Shown piece after piece: positions 9,408-19,884 of a stretch of 64,000 bases of DNA. Both the position numbers and the translations under genes were made by a program. Every line of letters begins with the position of its first letter. Position 1 is the first letter of the stretch. The notes under the pieces are model-generated. The model was not told the DNA's origin, made no database searches, and saw nothing but the letters and a program-made list of their open reading frames with translations. This stretch comes from Chrysophaeum taylorii (taxonomy: Eukaryota > Sar > Pelagophyceae > Pelagomonadales > Pelagomonadaceae). Location of the stretch: the NCBI GenBank assembly GCA_029834535.1, contig JAQMWT010000373.1, forward strand, positions 177,793 to 241,792, written 5' to 3'.

Positions 9408-10211
9408 TTAGCCTATGATAGAAGCAGATCCGTTGGATTTGCTGCCGGTGTCGAGGCAAATCGCCCGACGAAGCTGCTCGACATCCGCGCGGCGCACCCT
9501 TGCCTTTTGGTTGCTGGGGGACCTGTTCGGCTGGACGGGACCGGGAACCCACGGGTCTTGGAAGGAGGCTCGGATGCCGTCGTCGTCTTCGCTATCGAGA
9601 TCCGATGTCCTGATCATGACGAGATACTTGAGCGGGTTCGAGCTAAGGCTTGGGAGCGGCGGCGGATAGGCCGCTCGGCAGTCCAACGCGGGGTAGAGGG
9701 ACGTGCACTCGTGCTTTGCGGGCGAGACCTTGGCGAGGACGGGCCCGGGCGGCGGCGGCGCGGGCGGCAACGGCGTCCGCTTCGTCTCGAGGAACGGCGG
9801 CGCCGCATCTACCTCGCGCGATCCCCTCCTCCTCCTCCTCCGGAACTGCTGCTTGAACCGCTGCCACATCGACGACTTCCGCTGGGGCCCCTCGACCTCC
9901 GCGCGTTCCGCAGCCTTTGCCGCCTCCCGGTTGCGCTGGGCGTGCATGGCCCGCCGTCCGATGACCATGGCGCACTTGGTCGCGTCCAGCGACAGGTCAG
10001 ACAGCGTCTCCCGCAACTGGTCGAAGAGTTCTTCGTTGTTGTCGTCGTACAGTTCGCAGAGCAGTCTCCGCACGCACTCGGCTTGTTCGCCCACGTCAAC
10101 CCGTAGCCCTTCGAGACGCCCAATCAACGCTTCGATACACGGCCTGCTGTCCGCCGCAACGCTCTTCGTCGTGCCGCTGCTCGTCGCCGACGACTCCATG
10201 GAATCAGACAT
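9408..10211 (-). CDS. unknown 267-residue protein with basic centre
   Basis: I do not recognise this protein. The N-terminal 100 residues look helical (ECVRRLLCELYDDNNEELFD, then LSDLSLDATKCAMVIGRRAM). They are followed by a run of arginines (FRRRRRRGSR near residue 130), a proline-rich linker (PLPPAPPPPGP) and an acidic patch (SDLDSEDDDG). The N-terminal helices could mediate protein interaction, and the arginine block could be a nuclear signal or membrane-contact patch; both are guesses. It ends 1 bp before the aminotransferase ATG. No intron signals were needed to keep the frame open. ATG 10209-10211 is the first in frame. Confidence 0.6.
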   Translation of the reverse strand: MSDSMESSATSSGTTKSVAADSRPCIEALIGRLEGLRVDVGEQAECVRRLLCELYDDNNEELFDQLRETLSDLSLDATKCAMVIGRRAMHAQRNREAAKAAERAEVEGPQRKSSMWQRFKQQFRRRRRRGSREVDAAPPFLETKRTPLPPAPPPPGPVLAKVSPAKHECTSLYPALDCRAAYPPPLPSLSSNPLKYLVMIRTSDLDSEDDDGIRASFQDPWVPGPVQPNRSPSNQKARVRRADVEQLRRAICLDTGSKSNGSASIIG

Positions 10212-11478
10212 ATCTACTTATTCTTACGCCGCGAAACTTTCTGTTTACGTTACTTTTATTGAGTTTTACATATCATGACGTGCATATACTTCCTAATATG
10301 AGCGGTAAGCCTCGACGCGAACCTGTGTTATCGGCTATCGGTTTCGTGCGTCACAAAAACGTTGCTGCGGCGAAAAATATCTTTGTTCGCCGAAATAAAA
10401 TTTAGTAACGCCACCATCATCAGTTTTTTTATCCTTTGCACAACAAGAGATTTCGTTGTTCTTAATAATAACTGGGAGGGAGCATCATCACAGCATATTT
10501 GAGCGTAAACTCAAAAGTTATTATTATTATTATTATTATTATTATTGTTAGAGGGCGGCGCTCATCAAATGGCGGGGGTGAGAGCCGTCGAGCTGACAGG
10601 AGAGTGGGAGAAGGACGTTGACGCGAGCCGATTATAGGGGACGGCCTGGCGCTAGCCTAACCGTCCAAGGGCGCCGCCAGGGACCCGGTGGCCGAGAGAC
10701 GTAGGGGCCGTGTTGCCGTACGCCTGTAAGCGTCTTCGCGCTCCCTGAAGTGCGTATAGGATTATTATTAGGGTGTCATCGTTGTGACTTCCTGGATGGG
10801 CGACACGATGGCGGCCTGGAGGTCGCCGCGTCGATCCCTGGGTCGATAGGTCGCTATTATGCGGGCTATGAGCAACACCCGGGCACTTTTGGAATGGATG
10901 GGCGCTGCGAAACAGGGGAACGAATCTTAAAGAAGAAATACAGCGCAAAGAGAGTTTTTTTTATCTACCAATGGGGAGGCAGGCGTTCTAAGTACTAGAA
11001 GGGGCGACTCTTTTTCGAAGGAAAATGCGAATGGAAGCAAAAAAAGAAAATGGAAGGCGTTGCTACGGTGAAAGGCACAAGAAGAAGACGGTGTCGTATC
11101 GTTGCGGAAAATGATCTCTCGCGATGGAGATGGCAGCATCGTATCTGTACGCCGATAGTATCATTCCTATATTGCATAGAAATGAATGTTCCCAGACAGA
11201 CACCAAGGCAAATTTGGTCGCAAATTTTGTTCGCGGGATCAAACAACACGATTTCACGCGACCAATTTGGGAAAGACCACAATGGCTTGGATATGCGGGA
11301 CATCCATCCACCCATCCAACCAACCTTGGAGGTCGAACTGGTCGTTTCCTTGGATTTTAACATAAGGAGCGAACGAAGTCCGTGAGACGCGGCGGTCTTA
11401 ATGTCCGTCAAGCAGCGGCCGTGAGCGGTCTTCTGCTCAAAACGGAAGCGTCCAGACTAGAAATGGAGCTGACAAGCT
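10212..11478. other. intergenic region with a dispersed repeat; no convincing gene
   Basis: This contains a (TTA)n tract at about 10519-10549 and the dispersed repeat listed separately. Short frames at 10995-11411 have no recognisable content. It ends at the left LTR of the Copia element. Confidence 0.5.
10503..10745 (+). repeat. dispersed repeat family member (with 39.0, 40.1, 41.1 and 48.1 kb)
   Basis: It begins GTAAACTCAAAAG, is interrupted by the TTA tract, and continues with GGCGGGGGTGAGAGC, GAGAGTGGG, CGCTAGCCTAACCG, GCCGCCAGGGACCCGG and GGCCGAGAGACGTAG. The reverse complement of about 47985-48190 follows the same order. Its first third matches the segments near 39012-39120, 40060-40170 and 41110-41215. 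It is non-coding and its mobility class is unknown. Confidence 0.65.
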
Positions 11479-11570
11479 GGCTGTCCTCGATTAAGAGACA
11501 GATTCGATGACAGACTACCACTGTTCTCACGCTCTGCTGAAGGGTAACACAGTTGTGATTACTGTTCTCT
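11479..11570 (+). repeat. left LTR of the Copia-methyltransferase element (approximate)
   Basis: It starts GGCTGTCCTC and ends GATTACTGTTCTCT. The last 62 bp are identical to the right copy at 20594-20655. The outer edge is uncertain. Confidence 0.7.
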
Positions 11571-11590
11571 GGGTATTGGGCACCAGTTCC

Positions 11591-11606
11591 GGTATCAGCA
11601 GAGCCT
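11591..11606 (+). promoter_or_regulatory. possible primer-binding site
   Basis: GGTATCAGCAGAGCC resembles the Copia initiator-Met primer site TGGTATCAGAGCC with a 3-bp insertion. It lies just inside the left LTR, where a PBS belongs. Confidence 0.4.
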
Positions 11607-11659
11607 CATGATTTCCAGACAAGCCCCGCTCACTGACGTTCCTGAACCCAAGCAACAAA

Positions 11660-13840
11660 ATGCCAACCACTCAAGAACTCCAGAAGGAGATAAGAGAACA
11701 AGAAGCTCGCTTAGAAGCCAAGTACCAAAGAGACATGCAACAAAAAAAGCTCGAGCGTACGAAGCTCGGCATAAACAAGAGATGCAAGACCAAGAAACTC
11801 GCTCGATGGCTCAATTAAGCGCGTTGGCCACCCAAGTGCAAGCAACGCAAGCACCACCACCTGCCGTCGCTGCTGCGGCTCCGCCTCCCACTCCGGCTCA
11901 ACAAGATCCCAAGACTAAAGTTAACACCTTTAGTGACCCACCAAGTGCCGTTCTCAAGTCCATGGACTCGGCGCAAGTCACACCCCAAATGCTTTCGTTT
12001 CGCGTCATGCAATTGTTCGTCGAACGTCTGATGCCTGAAACAGGTATAACAACTCAGTACTTCCTACAGGGCTTGCTTCTACACGTGGGAATCCGTCTTG
12101 CGCGGATCTATTGATCTCGCTGACACTCTCCTAAGCCACTGTATCGACGAATACGACAAGGACCCCGACAACCACTCTACCGCCGGGAAGACGCAAGATT
12201 TCCAAGGCCGTTACGTCTACTACAAGGCTGTCTACCGCAAGTTCGGCTAGCACTTCCTGGACAACGTCTACAAGCCAAAACTCCAAAAGAACTTAAAGAT
12301 AAAGACAAAAACCAAACCGATATGACAAAAGGCAAGTTACGTCTACTACAAGGCTGTCTACCGCAAGTTCGGCTAGCACTTCCTGGACAACGTCTACAAG
12401 CCAAAACTCCAAAAGAACTTAAAGATAAAGACAAAAACCAAACCGATATGACAAAAGGCAAGTTGTATCCAATTACTCAACCCCATCTCCAAGGAAAAGA
12501 AGCCGACTTCATCGTATATCTCCGCGAGACTGTACACCCCCTATTTCGCCGTTTCCTACATGCCGGTAGCGACTCCGTCAAGCACCCAGCATACGACGAA
12601 ATCGATGCACTCGGATCTTCCTGTCTCCGATAGGACTCGAATTTGTGCTTCAAGTTCGCCTCGCACTCGACAAGCACACGGGCCAGAACCACATCCACCA
12701 CGCGCATTATGTTTACAATGCCTTTCTGGACACGCCGTTCAACCCCGAAATCCATGAGCCAGCTCACTACATCGACTACATGCGTCATGTCCAGCAAAAA
12801 CTGCGCCAGATCACCACGGACGCTTCTCTCCAACTTCCCGACGACAAGATCCTCGAAGAAATTCACCAAATTCTCCGCTTCGAGTAACCCCCAAGCTTGC
12901 TTGACTCCCGCGCCCCAACACACATCAAGGGCTTTGCACGTCTTGCTAACTGTCTGCGCAATCCCAACGATTCGCTGTTACTCGACGAAGACAAGGAAGC
13001 CATCCACCACCTTCCTAAGCTCATCGCTCGCATCACCGTCATTTTAACGTTTGAGCGCAACTTTTGGGCTCACCACAAGCCTCGCCCAACTCTCAACTTC
13101 AAGCCTTTGCGCTTCGTTACGGACTTTGGTCGTCTGCAAACAAAGGACAAAGACAACCCTCGCTTTCGCTCCCGCCGTCATGGTCTCCACCTCACCGAAG
13201 ACGATGTCATGACACCTCTCCCTCTGAAGACGAACACCCCACCGGACCCCGTTGAAGACACCGACCCCGTCGCTGTTTTTCTCATGGAGGCCAATCTTGA
13301 TCACGAGGAAGACAATGACCTTATTCGCCAACTACACGCCTACCGCAAGAAGCAAATTTCGCGGCACGTCAAAAAGCGCCCTCCAGGCAAAAAGCCTCCT
13401 AATCCTCGCTCCCCGTCTTACTACGACGTCAATGACAGTCCTAAGCCCAAGGCCACCCCTGTCACCCCACCGAAGAACAAGCACCGTCCCCGCGCTCCTC
13501 CTGTCACCCCTGCCAAACGCGAGCACCCACATCTTCGCAAGGCCACCTTCCCCACACAACCTCATCCACCCAAACCATGCACTCCCGACCAGCGCTTCAA
13601 GGTCCCCCTTCGTGAAGTCCGTCGCAAGCTCCAAACCATACGGAACCTTAGCCAAGCCGGTCGCCAACATACGTCCAGCTCCGAGCGCATGAACAAGCTA
13701 ATCAACTCATCACCACGATTTACTATGAGATACTTCTTTCCGAAGCCGAAAACGACGCCGCCGAATTCCTCCAGATGTTAACGTCCAATCCCCAAGACGA
13801 TCAACCTGATGAGGGCGAAGCCGAAACTGATGAATAAGAC
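11660..13840 (+). pseudogene. gag-like region of the Copia-methyltransferase element
   Basis: The region begins at ATG 11660 with a charged helical segment (MPTTQELQKEIREQEARLEA). It continues across frame changes through a Pro/Ala linker (11870-11910) and a basic Pro/Lys-rich part (13370-13650), ending in an acidic tail near 13750-13835. No CCHC zinc knuckle was found. Assignment as gag rests on position between the LTR and the protease and on composition. It has at least five frame changes plus the tandem duplication at 12210-12461, so it cannot make one protein. Confidence 0.55.
12210..12461 (+). repeat. 126-bp tandem duplication inside gag
   Basis: Units 12210-12335 and 12336-12461 are essentially identical, starting GTTACGTCTACTACAAGGC. 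The length is a multiple of 3, but each unit carries an in-frame TAG after CGCAAGTTCGGC, so it duplicated after or while the gene was decaying. Confidence 0.9.
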
Positions 13841-14159
13841 GACGACGGACACCTCGGCTTCTACGACGACAACGGTCAGATAAACCTCTACGACGACACC
13901 ATTCCCGAAACCAACGATGAAGATGACTCCGCCGAAGACTACGCCAAACGTCACAGTGACTACATGCGTGCTCTCCACCAGAGTCGGCTTTTTCGCTGAT
14001 GGTTGCCGACGACGCCTGTGCCGCCAACCACACCTTACTTCATCAGGCACCAAACCTCCAGATGACGAATTTTCCGACCTCATCAACTATTTCCACAAGA
14101 GTCGCAGATTTTCTTTGTGCAGTTTACACCCCAGAAAAGACCTCAAAGAAGACTAGCTC

Positions 14160-14400
14160 ACTGCACGGGTGCAATGGCCCCGGCACTGAAACCTCATTGA
14201 TTGTCGGTGGCGCATCTTTTTGCTTTACGCGCACAATTCAAAATTTTGTTCCCGAGACCATACGCCGAATTCCCGAACACACCATTCATATGGGACGAGG
14301 CACCCTCACCAGCCACTTCATCGGTGTTAAACCGTTGTATCTGCAGGCTGCAGGTCTCTCTTCAAAGGATACAAAAGACAAAACCGGTTACGCTTTTTTT
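14160..14400 (+). pseudogene. retropepsin relic with catalytic Asp lost
   Basis: In phase 1, residues LIVGGASFCFTRTIQNF (14197 onward), followed about 15 residues later by HTIHMGRGTL, match the retropepsin pattern D-S/T-G-A-S...F...G.G.L. The Asp position is Val (GTC at 14203-14205). It sits between the gag-like part and the methyltransferase. The fold assignment is by short motif only. Confidence 0.45.
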
Positions 14401-14889
14401 TTCTCGTATTTATGGTCGTCCCGCAATTCAGGTAAGGTCTTCGAGTTATCGCGACATCTCAGCTCAATGCTCTGCATGTACAAGCAACAGACCCGCCACT
14501 GCCCCACGACCCTTACCTTTATGAGCTCCTAAAGTCATCAACCTCAGACCCCCACAATTACGCAACACTTCTAGGAAAGACCGCCGTCGTACTTGCCACT
14601 CGCAAGCCTAACGGCCTGTTGTCCCTGCCATCCCATCCAAACAAACATTCGCCACTGTGGTCAGCTTTCACACAAGAAAACGAATGTCACTCAAGGATGA
14701 GATTGCACACATCACACAGCATGTCGCAAAGACACGCTCACAATCGCACACGCTTGACTTCGCAAAGTTACAAAATCATTCACTGTATCTCAACAAACTG
14801 CTCAACCTCCAATATCCTGTCGTCCACTACGCCTTCAATGGCTCAGCAGACCTCTCTAAGCAGTCACAAAAACCCCTCTGCTCAAAACA

Positions 14890-16500
14890 GCCATTATTGC
14901 AGGTGGACTCCACCAGGAAGGTTTCGACACTTTTCGCAAACGATTCGACAAACGCCTTACTGTCGTGGTCACCTGCGAAATCAACGATATCCTTCGCACC
15001 CGTGCGCAACAACTCTTCCCGCATGCCCAGCACTATGCGGACCTCAGAAAACTCAATGCCGCACTCCAAACCGGCAAAATACGACTCCCTACATTCGACC
15101 TGGCAGTTTTCACATTGCCCTGCCAACATCTGAGTGTAATGCAAGAATACGACGGCTATGCCACTCCGGTCACCGCCGACCTTTTCGTCAAAGAACAAAT
15201 CCGCTTCGCTCGTTGCACGCTCCCGACCTATGCCATTGTCGAGAACGTACCTCCCAACCCCCGAACTCACCACGAGTATGCTCAACTCGCCACAGGCTCG
15301 CCACAGACTATAAGCGCTTTGGCTACTTCCGCCACTCCGGCGTCTACAATGCCTCTGCCTTTGGTGACGTCATCAGCAAGACACGCTATCTCGCTGTGTA
15401 TGCCCGGCTCACCGGCTACAACCTCGAGAAAACCGCCTCTCCTTGGTTAACCTCGCCTCCGAGCATGGTTCATCTTCTGGACCCCAGTCACACCATCCCT
15501 GACGATCTATGGATCGCCAAACCCGCCCTTCTTGGTACCGTGCCCCGCTCCACATTGGACTACTACCAACACAAGGCTACCTACTCCTACAAGCCCGCCA
15601 ACACCTCGAAACTCTCGATTTCCGAGAATGCCCGCCCGCATCTGCGAAATGCTCGCACGTCTCACCAAGCCCTTCACGGATCTCGGTCTAGATGCCGACG
15701 GCACCCCCTACGCCACAATGGCGTCCATTTCCCACCTCCTGGTTTTCACGCTCCTGCACAACCATTTGTCGCAACACCCCACTCTCGCCGCTTGGAACAC
15801 CATCCGCTGTTTTCATGCCTCAGAGTCTCAATGTGCTTACCATTTTGATGGAGCCATCACCGGCACCGCCGCTACTGCCGTCGCATGTGGATACTTCTCG
15901 CGCGCCTCCCTCACACAACATTCCAGGCCCCCTCAGAATTTGGACTGTTCCCAACAACCCGCAGTCTTCTCCCCAACAAGCACTCCTTTTCCCTGGATGT
16001 TCCCAAAGGGCACCGCCTTTCTGGTCGTCGCTTACACCACCTCCTTGGCCGCCGCTCACAGCTGTTCGCGCCCGTCCACTGGGTCCACTATATGAATCGT
16101 TCGCATCCTGGCTTTGCCGCCGCGATTGACTCACAAAGGCGAATTGCTCTCGATGACCCCAAGGGACTCCTAATGTCCAAAGCACATCCCACTTACGCGG
16201 ACTATGTCGGCCACATCGGAGACACGCTTCAGAAGAGCACCAAATGCTATGCTACTCGGTCACTGGCCCATACCCCACCAACACGAGCTACTCCAATGCC
16301 TTGCTGCTGATCTCTCCAGACCACATTCGCTACGCGACCCTCAACGAAATCGCAAAATTTGGACACCACTCGGTAAACCCGGAACTGCTCCGACTGTTCA
16401 AACAGCACCCGCCGTACTTCGCGTTTAAGGCACTGGCCAACGCCGTCCCGCACCACGTGTTGCAGGCAAAGTACAGCGCTGTCCTCGCATTCCACGAATC
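14890..16500 (+). pseudogene. DNA (cytosine-5) methyltransferase domain within the Copia element
   Basis: Motifs of the C5-methyltransferase family appear in canonical order. A VVVTCEIND segment (about 14959-14985) fits motif II, the cofactor-contact strand with its acidic residue. FTLPCQHLSV with catalytic Pro-Cys-Gln at 15118-15126 is motif IV. VENVPP with Glu-Asn-Val at 15241-15249 is motif VI; it is in the same frame and 41 codons after PCQ, the usual spacing. After a frame change, YNASAFGDVISKTRYLAVYA (about 15340-15400) fits motifs VII-VIII. A long variable stretch fits a target-recognition region. RYATLNEIAKFG (about 16330) fits motif IX, and KALANAVPHHVL (16427-16462) is a good motif X. 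Three or more frame changes make this copy inactive. Enzyme identity is well supported; target preference cannot be read. Confidence 0.8.
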
Positions 16501-16649
16501 GCACCACCACGTGAACCTTCACGTCGAATGGGCCACAATACGCCATGGCATCCCCAGCCCCGGAGACATCAACCAGGTTGCAGAATTCTTCTCGGCCATC
16601 TCCAACCGTCTCTTAGCAGAGGAAGACCTGAACCTCACCTCCCTCTTCA

Positions 16650-18500
16650 ATGCCGTTGCAGATGCTCACCATGATGCGATCCGCAAACCAAGCAAATCGA
16701 CAAGCCTCGAGACGCTTCTTGCCGAGGCAACCGTTGCTAAAATCCGAGTCGACAAGCGACCCAGCCCCCCCCAGCGCTTCGACTGCCGCTCTGCCTCCCT
16801 TGCACCAGCCCGGCACCACTCAGCACGCCAAAAGAGTGCTTTTGGTCACTCGCTGGCACCGCATACACCACCAGCAACCAGAGATTCTTCGCCGCACGAT
16901 TGCCGCTAATGTGACGAATCTCCGCCCAGGTGATGATCGGTATCTGCAAGACTGCAGTGAATGCAAGCGCTGCCAATCGCATATAAGCTTCAGTCACAAA
17001 AACAATTCCTGGTCACAGGATGAACTGGCCTATGCTCCTGGCCAACACCTCCACATGGACGTGTCATACCCGAGCATCCGCAAGTGCTACGGTGGATTTC
17101 GCTATATCATGCACTTCGTGTGTATTATCTCAGCACACAAATGGGTCTATTTCCCGCGGAAATTAGACGCACAGGATGTTCTGGCCGGCATCCTCTATGT
17201 GGTCAATGTGATTAAAGTCGAATTCGATGTCCATGTGAAGATCATATCCTCTGACGCATTCTTAACTTTTCGCTCTGAAGCCTTCCACCCTCTCAAGGTG
17301 CAGCTTGGTCTCCAATTCCAATTCCTTGGTCGCCACCTCCACCAGCGGAACTTTGCTGAAAACATTATCAAGGAAAACACCCGAGGCACCGTAGTTCGTC
17401 TCCTCAACCTTCGCAGTGTACGCATCGAAGGAAAGTCTATTGCCGCTGAGTATTATCACCCATTTGCTCTCCTGCATAAGATCCAAGCCGACAACCAGCG
17501 CTCTCATGGACTGCCATCGCGCACACACATGCCATGCACCGTTCCCCGGCGTATCATGTCACCCATGGCAAAGCTCTTGAAGCTTCTCCCCTTTGGCGAG
17601 CCTGTCTTTTTTGTCTACCCTCAAACTCAGAAGCTGGAACCCTCCAGCGTCTCCGCCTCTTACTTTCATAGTAACAACTATCTCCCGAACCTCCCCCGAA
17701 GAACGGACAGATTTATCCGAGATGTTCACAGCTCTATCTTGCTTGTACATCAAGGGCGATATGGAAAAATCGTCACCTCAAACGACTTTCATGTCGACGC
17801 AGACATGCCAGTCAACTGTAACAAGGAGATCGAACGGATCAAAGCACTCGCACAGATCCCATCAAAGGCACGACAAGAGGACCCGCTACCAGCTATAAGC
17901 GAACAGCAAATGCCGAAAGTTAGACAGGAATCAAAAAATGAGGGCGAGACTCACGAAGACGAGCACGATGATAAACCTAGCGCTGACGATGAACACGAAG
18001 AACTGGATCCAACTCCCGCTGCTGATTCAAGTCCCGTCAGCGACGCGACACCTGAACAGGATTTTTCGTTCATCAACCGGCCACCTCCGCCGGATGGTAG
18101 CATTCCGATGCCCAAACGAAAAGATCGCCTAGAGATTGTTCTCGACGATTCAGGTTTTACTCCAGTTCTCGTGCATCGCAACCAAAGCGGCAAACTCAAA
18201 GCAGATCTCAATGACGAGCGCGGATTTCGCATCCCTAAGGATCAACTCTATATCGTGAAACGTGTTGACGATGCAAAACTCTTCACCAGACGCATCATCG
18301 CCTCAGAGTATGGTCGCAACTGGAAATACCAGCAGGAGCAATCCACGGCTCACGCCACAGCCAACATGTCCAGCACATTGATGTTCCCCTCATCAGTGTC
18401 AGCGCTCTGCACCAGGACCACGCCGCCAGCATCGCCACTGCTCTCAACATTCGAAGAGATGCTAAGCCGCCTAATGATGTCCCGAAAGGATGTCTCCTAG
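16650..18500 (+). CDS. Copia integrase (longest open frame of the element)
   Basis: A 616-codon open frame covers the integrase. An HHCC-type zinc motif is suggested by HRIHHQQ (about 16858-16878) and CSECKRCQ (about 16957-16980). The catalytic core shows LHMDVSYP (Asp codon 17058-17060), ISSDAF (Asp 17253-17255) and FAENI (Glu 17358-17360), giving D...D-34-E spacing. The C-terminal part is acidic (GETHEDEHDDKPSADDEHEE) and then ends near PKDQLYIVKR. The first 200 residues overlap the end of the methyltransferase in another frame, so the real domain starts near 16840. The second catalytic region is intact, but the neighbouring domains are broken, so the product is unlikely to function. Confidence 0.75.
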   Translation: MPLQMLTMMRSANQANRQASRRFLPRQPLLKSESTSDPAPPSASTAALPPLHQPGTTQHAKRVLLVTRWHRIHHQQPEILRRTIAANVTNLRPGDDRYLQDCSECKRCQSHISFSHKNNSWSQDELAYAPGQHLHMDVSYPSIRKCYGGFRYIMHFVCIISAHKWVYFPRKLDAQDVLAGILYVVNVIKVEFDVHVKIISSDAFLTFRSEAFHPLKVQLGLQFQFLGRHLHQRNFAENIIKENTRGTVVRLLNLRSVRIEGKSIAAEYYHPFALLHKIQADNQRSHGLPSRTHMPCTVPRRIMSPMAKLLKLLPFGEPVFFVYPQTQKLEPSSVSASYFHSNNYLPNLPRRTDRFIRDVHSSILLVHQGRYGKIVTSNDFHVDADMPVNCNKEIERIKALAQIPSKARQEDPLPAISEQQMPKVRQESKNEGETHEDEHDDKPSADDEHEELDPTPAADSSPVSDATPEQDFSFINRPPPPDGSIPMPKRKDRLEIVLDDSGFTPVLVHRNQSGKLKADLNDERGFRIPKDQLYIVKRVDDAKLFTRRIIASEYGRNWKYQQEQSTAHATANMSSTLMFPSSVSALCTRTTPPASPLLSTFEEMLSRLMMSRKDVS

Positions 18501-19877
18501 CAAGTACCACACAAGACTATGGTATCATGGGCGGCACCGCACTGGATTTGCAGAGAGAAACCGACGCGGTTGTACGTTGACTTTTAGGAAGCCATACCAC
18601 TCATATGTGTTGGTTGACCACCTTGACAACGACAACTCTGTTCTCGAGAACTACGTGTGCCATGACGAAATGTCACCGGCAGAGTACTATGCGCGTCAAT
18701 GGAATCAAGAATTCTGTTGTATGGGCTCCTCTCTTTTGTGGGACATCTCCGCGCATCAACACTACCATCTATCTTCTCGTCACAGGCATGCCTTCATGCA
18801 TGATTCTGGCGAACTCGGACACCTCTTCCTAAGTCAAGGTGATCCGAATCAAGATATTCTACACGAAGTCATGGACTATGATTTGCAGCACATCGATCAC
18901 GTCGTGTTACAGCTTGTGACCACTGATGATATTGTCTATGAGCCTGAAAAGATTGTCGAACTCAAAGGACTCAGCGAAGAAGATAAGTTAAAGCATATCG
19001 CTTCGATTCGCAAGGAAATTGAGGGATTGTGCTCCAATGGTGTCTTCAAGCTTGAGCCTTTACCGCCAGACCGTTCGTCTATCTCGACGAAGCTCGTGCT
19101 GAAGATCAAGTATTTTGCTGACGGCACTCCAGACCGCTATAAAGCTCGTCTAGTCGCCCGAGGTTTCTTGGCACGTGTAGGCATTGACTTTTATGCCACA
19201 TCCTCCCCAACCGCAATGCTCGCTACCAACCGGCTATACTGCTCGCCATCGCTGTGAAGCACAAGCTCCCGGTCGCGCACGCGGACATTCCTCAGGCATT
19301 CGTCCAATCGGCACTCGATCGCCCAGTATGGATCGACTTTCCTCGAGGAATACGTGTCTCGCAAAACCCTGTCCAGCAGATACAGAAGCACCATCCGGAG
19401 TCGAAGCTCGCTCTCCGACTCGTCAAGGCTCTCTATGGCCTCAAACAGTCAGCTTTGTTGTGGAACATTAAGCTCGACTCACTTCTTCGACAACATGAGT
19501 TCGAACACTCACAGGTCGATACCTGCCTCTATATCAATTGGGATCGACCTATCAACAAATGGGTATTACTATCCGTTTCAGTCGATGACCTATTGATCAC
19601 TGGTACCAACACTGCCAAAATTGCGTCTCTTCGCACCGCTCTGGAGACCGAATATGGCAAGGGTACATGGCATGGCAACATCAGATCCTTTATTGGCATC
19701 GATGTCCACTACAATGTCTCCGCTGGTCATCTCACTATGAATGTTTCATCGAAGATCAACAAGATGCTTGCTGAGCATAAGCTCAACCTACATAGCCTAG
19801 GCGTCCCCTATTCGGACATCCTCGTCCAAAAATCCTCTACTAAGCTTCTCTCTCCGACTTGGCTACTACTACCTTAG
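18490..19877 (+). pseudogene. Copia reverse transcriptase, one frameshift
   Basis: Frames 18490-19257 and 19254-19877 together encode a Copia RT. LKGLSEEDKLKHIASIRKE is followed by DRYKARLVARGF, then ADIPQAFVQSALDRPVWIDFP (first catalytic Asp region), RLVKALYGLKQSALLWN, and the SVDDLLITGT active site at 19578-19607 (YVDD in typical members, here Ser-Val-Asp-Asp). The frame change at about 19240 lies between VARGF and ADIPQAF. It synthesises element cDNA in live relatives. Confidence 0.85.
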
Positions 19878-19884
19878 ACGTATT

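Noticed and set aside
10995-11411. 138-codon minus-strand ORF left of the Copia LTR
   Set aside because: No recognisable content, overlaps equally long plus frames, and AT-rich filler composition.
13804-13835. Hammerhead-ribozyme-like core (CTGATGAG...CGAAAC)
   Set aside because: Stem II could form, but no sequence supplying stems I and III with a cleavage site was found nearby, and the stretch is an acidic coding tail where such words arise by chance.
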